The position numbers and the translations under genes were made by a program. DNA of 64,000 nucleotides, taken from positions 62,001 through 126,000 of the forward strand of contig JAJPEN010000073.1 in assembly GCA_021166835.1 (NCBI GenBank), read 5' to 3'. Origin of the DNA: Burkholderiaceae bacterium. GTDB lineage: Bacteria > Pseudomonadota > Gammaproteobacteria > Burkholderiales > Burkholderiaceae. Below are positions 55,475 to 62,689 of this stretch, piece by piece. The notes under the pieces are model-generated. The model searched no databases. It saw nothing but the letters and a program-made list of their open reading frames with translations, and was not told the origin of the DNA. The first letter of the stretch is position 1. Each line of letters begins with the position of its first letter.

Positions 55475-56359
55475 ATGAATGCGCTGATCGTCGTCTGGCG
55501 CGAGAGCCTGGAGGCCATGCTCGTCATCGGCGTGCTGCTGGCGTGGATCGCGCGCCAGCCCGCGCCGCAGCCGCTGCGCCGCTCGCTGTGGGGCGGGGTG
55601 GCAGCGGGCATCGCGCTGGCCGCGCTGCTCGGCGCGGCGACCTTCCTCGTGCAGAGCCAGCTGCAGGGTGAGGCGCTCGAGATCTTCCAGATCGCGATGG
55701 TGCTGTTCGTCGCGGTGCTCATCGTGCAGATGGTGCTGTGGATGCGCCGGCACGGACGCGCGATGCGCCAGGAACTGGAGCAGCAGGCCACGCGGGCCGC
55801 GGGCGGGCTCGGGCTGGCGATCGTCGCCGCGCTCGCCGTCGCGCGCGAAGGGGCCGAGACCGTCGTCTTCCTCTACGGGATCGGCTTCGAGGCCGGCGGC
55901 GGTCGCCTGATGTCGGTGGCCGGCGCGATCGCCGGCTTCGTACTGGCCGCCGCCACCGCCTGGCTGGTCGCGCGCGGCGCGCGCTTCCTCAGCTATCGGG
56001 TCGTGTTCCGCGTCAGCGAGATCCTGCTGCTGCTGATCGCCGCCTCGCTGCTGGCCAACGGCATCGACCGCATGATCGCGATGGACTGGCTCTCGCCGAT
56101 GCTCGATCCGGTCTGGGACACTTCGGCGCTGCTCGACGACCGGGTCGGCATCGGCCGCGTCGCGGCGGACTTCCTCGGCTACCGCGCGCGGCCCTCGGCC
56201 ACGCTGCTCGTCGCCTATGCGCTGTTCTGGCTCGCTGTATTCGTCGGCTGGCGGCGCAGCGCCAGCCCGATCGCGCCCGCCCCGCGTAGTGGACAGCCGG
56301 AACAGCCGGAACAGCCGGCGAAGGGCTCGGGGGCCGAAGCGCGCGGAGCCTCGCGATGA
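55475..56359 (+). CDS. ftrC: Ftr1-family iron permease FtrC
   Basis: 294 residues with seven membrane helices. The two Ftr1 signatures are present: RESLE at residues 9-13 and REGAE near residue 129, which ligand iron in transit. The C-terminal tail has a short Gly/Gln/Pro repeat. The stop overlaps the ftrD start (ATGA). Confidence 0.95.
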   Translation: MNALIVVWRESLEAMLVIGVLLAWIARQPAPQPLRRSLWGGVAAGIALAALLGAATFLVQSQLQGEALEIFQIAMVLFVAVLIVQMVLWMRRHGRAMRQELEQQATRAAGGLGLAIVAALAVAREGAETVVFLYGIGFEAGGGRLMSVAGAIAGFVLAAATAWLVARGARFLSYRVVFRVSEILLLLIAASLLANGIDRMIAMDWLSPMLDPVWDTSALLDDRVGIGRVAADFLGYRARPSATLLVAYALFWLAVFVGWRRSASPIAPAPRSGQPEQPEQPAKGSGAEARGASR

Positions 56360-57795
56360 ACGCCCCGACGCCGCTGCCGTTGCTGGACGCGCGCCGAAGC
56401 GCGGCCTTCGGGCCGGCACCGAGGCGCCCCGGGCGTCGACGCAGCGCGCTCGCGCGTCTGGGCGACGCGATGCAGCAGCACCGGCGCGTGATTCTCGGCA
56501 TCCAGTGGGTCGTCGTCTGCGTCTACCTGCTGCTCGTCGTCGTGCCGGCGTTCCTGCCGCTGCCGAAGAGCGGCGAGCGCATCGTCTCGAATCTCGCGCT
56601 GTTCGCGCAGTTCGCTTTCTGGGGTATCTGGTGGCCCTTCGTCATCGCCAGCATGTTCGTCGTCGGGCGCGCCTGGTGCGGCGTGTTCTGCCCGGAAGGC
56701 GCACTCACCGAGTTCGCCAGCCGGCACGGCCTGGGGCGCAGCATTCCGCGCTGGATCCGCTGGAGCGGCTGGCCTTTCGTCGCCTTCGCCTGCACGACGA
56801 TCTACGGCCAGCTGATCAGCGTCTACGAGTATTCGCACGCGGCGCTGCTGATCCTCGGCGGCTCGACCGTGCTGGCGGTCGCCGTCGGCCTCGTCTACGG
56901 GCGCAACAACCGCGTCTGGTGCCGTTACCTGTGTCCGGTCAGCGGCGTGTTCGGATTGCTTGCCAAGGTCGCGCCGGTGCACTTCGCGGTCGATCCGGAG
57001 CAGTGGAAACGCCACCCGGGGCGCGCCGAGCGCATCGACTGCGCGCCACTGATCGACGTGCGGCACATGACCAGCGCCTCCGATTGCCACTCGTGCGGGC
57101 GCTGCAGCGGCCATCGCGACGCGGTCGCGCTCGAGCTGCGCCGGCCGAACGCCGAGATCCTCTCCGCCGGCCCGCGGCAGATCGGCAACGGCTCGGCGAT
57201 CCTGCTCCTGTTCGGCATGCTCGGGCTGGCCACCGGCGCCTTCCAGTGGACGCTGAGCCCCTGGTTCGTCGCGATGCGCCAGGGGGCCGCGCAATGGCTG
57301 GTCGAGCACGACTCGTTCCTGCTGCTGCGCGACGATGCGCCCTGGTGGCTGCTGACGCACTACCCCGAGGCCAGCGACGTCTTCACCTGGCTCGACGGCA
57401 TCGCGATCCTCGTCTACATCGGCGGCTACGCGCTGCTCGCCGGCGGCCTGAGCTGGCTGGCGCTGCGTGCGGCGGCGCGCGTGGCCGGCGCGGCGCGCTT
57501 CGACTGGAAGACGCTCGCGCTCGGACTGGTGCCGATGGCCGGAGCGGGCCTGTTCGTCGGATTGTCGATGACGACGACGACACAACTGCGCGCCGAAGGA
57601 TGGTTGCCGGCCGGGGTCGATCTGCTGCGCGCGCTGCTGCTGGGCGGGGCAGTGCTCTGGTCGGTCTGGCTCGGGCTGCGCATCGTCGCGCGTTCGCCGG
57701 CGGCGTTCGCGCGTCGTGCGGCTGCGAGCCTGCTCTACCTCGTGCCGGTGGCCGTTTTCGGCGGCACGTGGTACCTGATGTATTTCGTGTGGTGA
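56356..57795 (+). CDS. ftrD: Polyferredoxin-type membrane protein FtrD
   Basis: 479 residues. Several membrane helices and NapH-type cysteine motifs: WCGVFCPEGALTE, WCRYLCPVSG and CHSCGRC. In the FtrABCD model it accepts electrons from, or supplies them to, the periplasmic iron step. The C-terminal part adds further helices. Last gene of the operon. Confidence 0.92.
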   Translation: MNAPTPLPLLDARRSAAFGPAPRRPGRRRSALARLGDAMQQHRRVILGIQWVVVCVYLLLVVVPAFLPLPKSGERIVSNLALFAQFAFWGIWWPFVIASMFVVGRAWCGVFCPEGALTEFASRHGLGRSIPRWIRWSGWPFVAFACTTIYGQLISVYEYSHAALLILGGSTVLAVAVGLVYGRNNRVWCRYLCPVSGVFGLLAKVAPVHFAVDPEQWKRHPGRAERIDCAPLIDVRHMTSASDCHSCGRCSGHRDAVALELRRPNAEILSAGPRQIGNGSAILLLFGMLGLATGAFQWTLSPWFVAMRQGAAQWLVEHDSFLLLRDDAPWWLLTHYPEASDVFTWLDGIAILVYIGGYALLAGGLSWLALRAAARVAGAARFDWKTLALGLVPMAGAGLFVGLSMTTTTQLRAEGWLPAGVDLLRALLLGGAVLWSVWLGLRIVARSPAAFARRAAASLLYLVPVAVFGGTWYLMYFVW

Positions 57796-57818
57796 GCGGG
57801 CTTTCGCTCGCTGCGGCG

Positions 57819-58211
57819 TCAGGCGCAACCCGAGTCTTCGACGCGATACGCGATGCCCAGTTCGTCGGCGACTGCAGCAAGCGGCCCGTCAGCCGTCCAG
57901 AGTCGAACCCCTGCCACCAGCGCTGAAGCCAGCAGGTGCGCGTCGATCCAGCCGATGCCGCGCCCATGGATCCTGCGCGCCCGGATGAACGCCACGACTT
58001 CGCTGTGAGGCACGGGCGGGATCTGTTCCATCCGTTCGTAGCTGCTCAGCAGCTTCTGCCGGCCGCCGCGGTCGCCCACGAGCAGCTCGCCGTACACGAA
58101 CTCATGGCCCACGACGGCGTCGTCGGCCAACAGACTGTCCATCTCCGCAGCAAAGGGCGCCCGGTTCGAGAGGAACCGGATCCAGACGGACGTGTCGACG
58201 AGGACGCTCAC
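57819..58211 (-). CDS. vapC: VapC-family PIN-domain toxin
   Basis: 130 residues. LVDTSVWIRFL, GELLVGD, GWIDAHLLASAL and LWTADGPL give the four PIN acidic sites. The GTG start overlaps the antitoxin stop (GTGA). It is a second, unrelated PIN toxin in this window. Confidence 0.93.
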   Translation of the reverse strand: MSVLVDTSVWIRFLSNRAPFAAEMDSLLADDAVVGHEFVYGELLVGDRGGRQKLLSSYERMEQIPPVPHSEVVAFIRARRIHGRGIGWIDAHLLASALVAGVRLWTADGPLAAVADELGIAYRVEDSGCA

Positions 58212-58426
58212 GCCGCCGAGTGGTCGGCCGAGACGGGATCCTCACGGCGCCGAGGCGTGTCCGCTGCGTGCGGCTCGGAGCCGCGCAACGCTCGTAGGCG
58301 CTCGTAGACGGCGCGGCGCACCAGAGCCTCCAGACCGAGTCGCACCGTGTCGGTGTCGGTCTTCGCCCCGGCTGCCGCCTTGGCGTCACGGAGGAGGCGC
58401 TCATCGATGTGGAGAGTTTTCTTCAT
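58208..58426 (-). CDS. vapB: VapB-family antitoxin
   Basis: 72 residues. MKKTLHIDERLLRDAKAAAG is the RHH-type VapB start. The acidic C-terminus (SEPHAADTPRRREDP) would bind the toxin. An operator-like palindrome lies 13 bases upstream. Confidence 0.9.
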   Translation of the reverse strand: MKKTLHIDERLLRDAKAAAGAKTDTDTVRLGLEALVRRAVYERLRALRGSEPHAADTPRRREDPVSADHSAA

Positions 58427-58439
58427 ACAGACAAAAATA

Positions 58440-58453
58440 CCATATCTGTATGG
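58440..58453 (-). promoter_or_regulatory. VapBC operator palindrome
   Basis: CCATA-TCTG-TATGG, a perfect inverted repeat 13 bases upstream of the vapB ATG, overlapping AT-rich promoter sequence. VapBC complexes usually repress through such sites. Confidence 0.6.
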
Positions 58454-58637
58454 CATCGGGATCGATGCGTAGCCCAGCGCCCTCCCGCGCACCTCGATTG
58501 GAACTCGAGCGCCCACGCTGATGGCCGAGCGAGCGGACGGCGAGAAGGCATTCAGGACGCGCGCTGCCGGCACTCCTGGGCCCCAGATGGAAACCGGCCG
58601 GGCACTGCAAGCAGCGGCCGGCCGGTTCATGTAATGG

Positions 58638-58657
58638 TGGTTGCGGGGGCGCGATTC
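58638..58657 (-). other. Possible attachment-site remnant resembling the 3' end of tRNA-fMet
   Basis: On the minus strand the segment ends GCCCCCGCAACCA, identical to the acceptor end plus CCA of initiator tRNA in many proteobacteria. AATC lies 2 bases before it, as in the T-arm. The rest of the tRNA is absent. Many phages integrate at tRNA 3' ends and leave such a stub at one end. The integrase would be beyond the window. Confidence 0.4.
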
Positions 58658-58719
58658 CACACCCGGAGGCTGATGATCGCCTGACGGCCGGACGCTGAAA
58701 CCGCTGGAACCGGCTATGG

Positions 58720-58748
58720 GCGCCGCTGAAATGCGGCGCTTTTCATTT
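58720..58748 (+). terminator. Rho-independent terminator, plus strand
   Basis: Stem GCGCCGC / GCGGCGC with loop TGAAAT, followed by TTTTCATTT. It points right, but no plus-strand gene precedes it nearer than ftrD, so it may end a small RNA from 58460-58720. Confidence 0.75.
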
Positions 58749-58778
58749 CCGGCCGCGCGGGCTATCCTACCTGCTCAG

Positions 58779-58850
58779 ACCCCTAGTGCAGTGAGTCGGC
58801 AGCTCGCACCCGAAAGGGTGGTCATGATGCGGATAATCTTGGCTAGGGGT
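58779..58850. other. Nested-hairpin element at the end of the phage lysis operon
   Basis: Outer arms ACCCCTAG (58779-58786) and CTAGGGGT (58843-58850) enclose CACCC-GAAA-GGGTG (58807-58820), a stem capped by a GNRA-type tetraloop if read on the plus strand. The outer right arm contains the stop of the last phage gene. Confidence 0.45.
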
Positions 58851-59715
58851 TTGGCTTTCTGGTCTTGCCTTTCGGCACGAGACCGCCGGCCCACAGCCGG
58901 CCAGTGGTCAAATCCCCGTGGATCGGCATCTGCACCGGATAGGACTCTCCGGTGATGGGGTCGACGAAGGTTTTCTCGAGAAACGGGCGACCCGCGATAG
59001 TTCGTCGAACCGCGGCATCATCTGCGCCCGCAACTGGTAGCCAGCGGGCGACTTCCTCTGGTGCGAACGCATCGGCCTGCTGACCGCTCGGCTTGGTCTG
59101 CCCAGAGATCCGCGCATCGTAGATGTGCCCGGTTGCGATATCGAGTTCGCGACGCTGATACGGCGGCTGCTTGCCATGGGTCAGCGCTTGATAGGCGCGG
59201 TCCACTTCCTTCAGCTGTGGGTCCGTGAGCACAAGGCCGCCGCGCACCACGCGCCGCGCTGGCTCTCCGGACTTCATCGCCAGCCACTGCTCGAGCGCCT
59301 GCCGGATAGCCTCGGGCTTGACCGCCCCGGATTGCTCCCCCAGCAGCGAGCCGCCGCCGCGCGATGGCGCCGTGAATCGTGTCGCCCCCAGCAGCGACAG
59401 CGGCACGGCATTCGTCAGCGCCCGCCCAGCCCCGTAGGCCGCGTCTCGGCCGGTGAATGGCGCATTGGGCGCGCCGATCCCGAGCAGGGACGACAGTGCC
59501 TCGCCGGGCGGCGGCGTGCGCGGCACGCCGAGCAGGCCGCCGATCACGCCGGGCATCGTCATCCGCGACTGGTTGGCGATGACCTGGTGCAGAAGGTCGC
59601 CCACGCCGACGGGCGAGATGTCCAGCAGCCCGCGCAGCGCGCCGAGCGTGGCGAACCGCCGGTCGTCTGGCGGCTCATACGCCGGGTCCATGACGGAGAC
59701 GTAGCCCTGTGCCAT
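58843..59715 (-). CDS. Phage protein of unknown function
   Basis: 290 residues, not recognised. It begins MAQGYVSVMDPAYEPPDDRR, has a Gly/Pro-rich middle, and a compact-looking C-terminal half (VLTDPQLKEVDRAYQALTHG, TGHIYDARISGQ, PFLEKTFVDPITGESYPVQM). No membrane segment or signal peptide. AGAGGT precedes the ATG, 2 bases after the previous stop. It could be a structural or late accessory protein. A toxin-like C-terminal domain cannot be excluded. Confidence 0.6.
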   Translation of the reverse strand: MAQGYVSVMDPAYEPPDDRRFATLGALRGLLDISPVGVGDLLHQVIANQSRMTMPGVIGGLLGVPRTPPPGEALSSLLGIGAPNAPFTGRDAAYGAGRALTNAVPLSLLGATRFTAPSRGGGSLLGEQSGAVKPEAIRQALEQWLAMKSGEPARRVVRGGLVLTDPQLKEVDRAYQALTHGKQPPYQRRELDIATGHIYDARISGQTKPSGQQADAFAPEEVARWLPVAGADDAAVRRTIAGRPFLEKTFVDPITGESYPVQMPIHGDLTTGRLWAGGLVPKGKTRKPNP

Positions 59716-59717
59716 GC

Positions 59718-59984
59718 CTACCTCTGCTCCTCGTCGGTCAGCGTGATGATTCGGCCGTGGCGCTCCATCTCTGCCGACGTGACGCCCTGCTCGTGCAGCC
59801 ACTGTGCGATGGCGCGCCGGGTGTCGCGGTCGAAGCGGCCGTGCAGCCCCCAGATCGATGCACGGGCGCCCATGATCGTCACGGTGGCGACGAGCGTCTG
59901 ATACGGCACGCGTCGAGCGAAGCCGTCCGGCTCGTCGTACAGGCGCAGCGTCCAGCCGATGGGCTCGGCGTGCAGATAGATCAC
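59718..59984 (-). CDS. Small phage protein of unknown function
   Basis: 88 residues from a GTG that overlaps the stop of a tiny upstream frame (GTGA). IYLHAEPIGWTLRLYDEPDG and RFDRDTRRAIAQWLHEQGVT then ERHGRIITL suggest a small alpha/beta protein common in phage late regions. The frame is open further upstream to a GTG at 60023. Confidence 0.55.
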   Translation of the reverse strand: MIYLHAEPIGWTLRLYDEPDGFARRVPYQTLVATVTIMGARASIWGLHGRFDRDTRRAIAQWLHEQGVTSAEMERHGRIITLTDEEQR

Positions 59985-60052
59985 AGCACGATCAGCAGGT
60001 AGCGCGACAGCCACCAGGCCCACCAGTCGAGGAGGGCCGCGATCAGCTGCAC
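59981..60052 (-). CDS. Possible 23-residue membrane peptide
   Basis: A GTG-started frame, VQLIAALLDWWAWWLSRYLL plus IVL, overlaps the lipoprotein end by 10 bases and its stop overlaps the next GTG. It is almost wholly hydrophobic and Trp-rich. It could be a lysis-related peptide or only a coupling leader. Evidence is positional. Confidence 0.3.
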   Translation of the reverse strand: MQLIAALLDWWAWWLSRYLLIVL

Positions 60053-60234
60053 GACAGCGGCAGCCGCACGACCTCGCCGGCGCTGACCGAGCCGAGGTAG
60101 TAGCTGCCCTGCCAGCACACGAGGCGCATGTCGCCGGGGAAGGCTGGCGCCGGCGTGGTGGTTGCGCACCCGCCCAGCACGAACAGCAGGATCAACACGA
60201 CGCCGCGCAGCAGCATGGCGGTCTCGCGGCTCAT
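60043..60234 (-). CDS. Small phage lipoprotein, possible outer-membrane spanin
   Basis: 63 residues. Signal peptide MLLRGVVLILLFVLGGC with lipobox LGGC, then TTTPAPAFPG and a 35-residue tail with two Cys. Position directly after the lysozyme (ATGA overlap) is where Rz1-type spanin genes lie, but no inner-membrane Rz partner is seen. Confidence 0.6.
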   Translation of the reverse strand: MSRETAMLLRGVVLILLFVLGGCATTTPAPAFPGDMRLVCWQGSYYLGSVSAGEVVRLPLSCS

Positions 60235-61298
60235 TGCTGCCTCCGCGCGGCGAAGCTCGATCCTAGGTAGAACCCGCCGACCATGCTGATGACCATCAGC
60301 ACGCCGGTCACGATCTGCGTGCGCAGGTTCCCGTCGTAGGCGTTGCCGTGGATGAAGAGCGCGTCCACCAGCAGCATCGCCGGGAAGATCAGCAGCAGGC
60401 AGCTGATGATGAACGCCGGGGAGTCTGACGGGTTGCGCCCCTCCGTGACGAACTTCGCATCCGCCTTGCGCGCGCCGTCGATGCCGCCTCCACCGGCTTC
60501 CGTCGCCTCGAACCACATCTCGCGCTCGAGCGCCGTACGGGCCGCCTGCAGCGCCGCAGGGTCGCTCTGGATGGCTTCGACGGCCGCCTGCGCGTTCGGC
60601 GCTTCCGTGGCCGTCTGGACGACCTGCAGCACGGCCTCGGCGGCGCGGGCGTTGCGCTCGGTGACGGCGCCGGTGCCGAAGCTGCGAATCAACTCGGGGA
60701 TGGACTGCACGAGCGCTGGCAGCGCGGCGGCGATGAACGGGGTCATGGGCTGAGCCTCCACGGGAACGGATTGCGGGGATGCGGCGATCTGCTGCGGGGT
60801 TGGGGCTTCGGCGACAAGCTCGGTCGCGGCCTCGGCCGGCGCAGGCATGCTCTCGAACATCTCGCGCTCGGCCTTGCGGCGACGCGCGAGCCCGGAGAGT
60901 TCGACGCCATCGTTGAAGCGCCACCGATCGAACTCGGCCGCCGCGCCGTCGTAGTCGCCGGCGTTGAGCTTGCGCAGCAGCGTCGACGACTCGAAAGCGA
61001 GGGCGCCGACGTTGAAGGCGAAGCTCACGAGCGCATCGAACTGCGCCTGCGTGAGCGGCACGTGCACCAGGCGGTTGACGGCGGCCTCGGCGATCGCGGC
61101 ATCGCGGCGCAGCAGCTGCGCAGCCTCGGCCTCGGTGATCCGGTCGCCCAGGTGCCACGCCGCGCCGCCCATCGTCGTGGTCGACCCGTAGCCGATCGTG
61201 ATGGGCAGGCCGTCCTTCGAGCCGGGGTCGGGGTAGGCGTCGAGCCGCAAGCCCTCGAACGATTTCAGGTGCGCGAGGCCGACGTCGGAGAGGCGCAT
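60231..61298 (-). CDS. Phage lysozyme (GH24) fused to holin-like membrane domain
   Basis: 355 residues. The N-terminal T4-type lysozyme domain (MRLSDVGLAHLKSFEG, Glu15; PITIGYGS with Thr34; LVSFAFNVGALAFESSTLLR) covers about 1-145. A Pro/Glu/Ala linker and a helical region lead to two membrane helices near 290-313 and 325-348 (PAFIISCLLLIFPAMLLVDA; QIVTGVLMVISMVGGFYLG), like 3TM-holin family proteins. ATG 61298 shares a base with the previous stop. Confidence 0.85.
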   Translation of the reverse strand: MRLSDVGLAHLKSFEGLRLDAYPDPGSKDGLPITIGYGSTTTMGGAAWHLGDRITEAEAAQLLRRDAAIAEAAVNRLVHVPLTQAQFDALVSFAFNVGALAFESSTLLRKLNAGDYDGAAAEFDRWRFNDGVELSGLARRRKAEREMFESMPAPAEAATELVAEAPTPQQIAASPQSVPVEAQPMTPFIAAALPALVQSIPELIRSFGTGAVTERNARAAEAVLQVVQTATEAPNAQAAVEAIQSDPAALQAARTALEREMWFEATEAGGGGIDGARKADAKFVTEGRNPSDSPAFIISCLLLIFPAMLLVDALFIHGNAYDGNLRTQIVTGVLMVISMVGGFYLGSSFAARRQQ

Positions 61299-61489
61299 CA
61301 CGGCTTCCACGTGATCCACCCGCGTGCCACGGCGAAGCCGATCGCGATCATGCCGATGTACACCAGTACGCGGTGCACGATTCCCTTGCCGACTTGTCGA
61401 TAGAACTCGTTCATCACCTCTTCGACGGCGAGCTTGGCGGCCTTTCGGGCGATCGCCATCTCACGTTCGTTCAGTTCGATTTCGGGCAT
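61298..61489 (-). CDS. Small phage membrane protein
   Basis: 63 residues. Charged helix MPEIELNEREMAIARKAAKL, then one membrane segment (VLVYIGMIAIGFAVARGWIT). Topology and place before the lysozyme suggest an antiholin or holin partner. Not recognised. Confidence 0.6.
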   Translation of the reverse strand: MPEIELNEREMAIARKAAKLAVEEVMNEFYRQVGKGIVHRVLVYIGMIAIGFAVARGWITWKP

Positions 61490-61504
61490 CCGAGCCTCGC
61501 CACG

Positions 61505-61930
61505 TCAGAACCTCCAGCGCAGTTGCAGCGCCGCGAACGCCGGCGACTGCTCGATGTCCAGCGGCTGCACGAGGAGCGCGACCTCGATGCGGCCGGCGCG
61601 CAGCACGACCTCGGGTAGCACCGCCGGGATCACGGCCCAGCGGTAGCCGGTTGCCACAGCGCCGAGCACGCCGACGTGCAGCGGGCCGGCGACCTGACGC
61701 GTCCACTCGCGTGCGACGTAGACGCTCGTGCGGCACAGGCTGTTGCGGTACGCGCCGGCCGCCCATCCAGCCCATGCCCCGCTGTCGATGCGGATGCCGA
61801 TGCCGGGGTTGGACTCGCAGTAATCGCCGCTCGAGTGGCGCGAGACGAAGCCGGAGAGGAGGGTCTGCGCGTTCGCCGGGCCACAAAAGAAAAGGGCCGC
61901 AGCAGCGGCCCCGAGGGTGCGGAGAAGCAT
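61505..61930 (-). CDS. Prophage-encoded small outer membrane protein
   Basis: 141 residues. Signal peptide (MLLRTLGAAAAALFFCGPANA). The remainder alternates hydrophobic residues and ends in LQLRWRF, with a C-terminal Phe as in beta-barrel proteins. About eight strands would fit. It lies between the tail and lysis genes and could change the host surface (inference). Confidence 0.6.
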   Translation of the reverse strand: MLLRTLGAAAAALFFCGPANAQTLLSGFVSRHSSGDYCESNPGIGIRIDSGAWAGWAAGAYRNSLCRTSVYVAREWTRQVAGPLHVGVLGAVATGYRWAVIPAVLPEVVLRAGRIEVALLVQPLDIEQSPAFAALQLRWRF

Positions 61931-61934
61931 GGCG

Positions 61935-62531
61935 TCAGGTCTTCATGATGTAGCACATGGCGTAGTACGGCGGGCGGTTCTCGAATGAGCTTCCGCTGCC
62001 GGCGCTGCCGGTGGTGCCGGATACCGAGTGGGTGTGATCGCCGACGCCGCCAGTGTTCAGGCTGGTCGAGTGGGCAACATCGGAGTCCGGCCGATATGCA
62101 GCGACGAGCCCGCCGCCGGACGTCCAAGACGTCGTTGGCACCGTATGCGAGTGGCTCCCCGCCGCCCCTGTCGTTGCAGAGAACGAGTGCGAGTGCGACG
62201 GCAGGTTCGCAGTCGCAAGCGTCGTCGATGCTGCGCCGCCTGTCGCGCCAACCGCATATCCGCCGCCGGCACCGACAACGAAGCGGTCCCGCAGGTCAGG
62301 CGTGCCGTTCGTGCCGTCGCACAGCTTCCAGCCGGACGGGATCGATCCGACCGACCCCGACCACATGACGATCATCCCGCTCATCGCGCTGAGCGCGGCA
62401 TTCAGCTGCGCGATGAACGATGCGTGCGCCCGCAGGTAGTCGTCCAGGCTCGGGAACACAGCATCGGATCCCGCCGGCGAATTCGCGCTCGCCGTCGTCG
62501 ACAGGTCTGTTATCGCGGTAGGGACGGGCAT
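61935..62531 (-). CDS. Phage tail collar domain protein
   Basis: 198 residues. The tail-collar motif IPSGWKLCDGTNGTPDLRDR followed by FVVGAGGGYAVGATGG is clear. His-rich loops (SHSHSFSATTGAAGSHSHT) fit metal-bound trimeric fibres, and the C-terminus NRPPYYAMCYIMKT is typical. GAGGA precedes the ATG. Probably the tip of a short tail fibre. Confidence 0.9.
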   Translation of the reverse strand: MPVPTAITDLSTTASANSPAGSDAVFPSLDDYLRAHASFIAQLNAALSAMSGMIVMWSGSVGSIPSGWKLCDGTNGTPDLRDRFVVGAGGGYAVGATGGAASTTLATANLPSHSHSFSATTGAAGSHSHTVPTTSWTSGGGLVAAYRPDSDVAHSTSLNTGGVGDHTHSVSGTTGSAGSGSSFENRPPYYAMCYIMKT

Positions 62532-62550
62532 ATCATCGGGTCCTCGAAAC

Positions 62551-62573
62551 GAAAAACCCGGCGCTAGGCCGGG
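62551..62573 (-). terminator. Rho-independent terminator between structural and tail-collar genes
   Basis: On the minus strand: CCCGGC-CTAGC-GCCGGG followed by TTTTTC. It lies after the stop of the large structural gene and before the tail-collar ribosome site, so lysis and tail genes need antitermination or their own promoter. Confidence 0.85.
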
Positions 62574-62581
62574 CGGGGAAG

Positions 62582-62689
62582 ATGGAAGGTTGGAACGGTT
62601 CTAACCCGATCTTTCTCGGGTTCATTGCAGGGCTTGCAGTGCTCGCAATCCTCGACGAGTTAATCAAGCGCTGGCGCGGTAAGAAGTAG
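62582..62689 (+). CDS. Possible 35-residue membrane protein, antisense in prophage
   Basis: MEGWNGSNPIFLGFIAGLAV continues LAILDELIKRWRGKK. One clear membrane helix and a basic tail with correct positive-inside pattern. It is the only plus-strand candidate in the prophage part and overlaps the 3' end of the large gene by 30 bases. The ribosome site is weak (GGGGA very close). Confidence 0.35.
   Translation: MEGWNGSNPIFLGFIAGLAVLAILDELIKRWRGKK

Larger units (their letters stand above)
58454..58842. other. Non-coding junction between VapBC and prophage
   Basis: No convincing gene in about 390 bases. It holds a large imperfect hairpin built from AACCGGCCG and CGGCCGGTT (about 58594-58628), a possible tRNA-end remnant at 58638, a plus-strand terminator at 58720-58748 and a nested-hairpin element at 58779-58850. 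Either strand could carry a short non-coding RNA. Confidence 0.6.

Noticed and set aside
58670..58700. CTGATGA followed 20 bases later by GAAAC, as in a hammerhead ribozyme core
   Set aside because: The bases between them cannot form stem II adjoining both core strands, and no matching cleavage-site stem was found.
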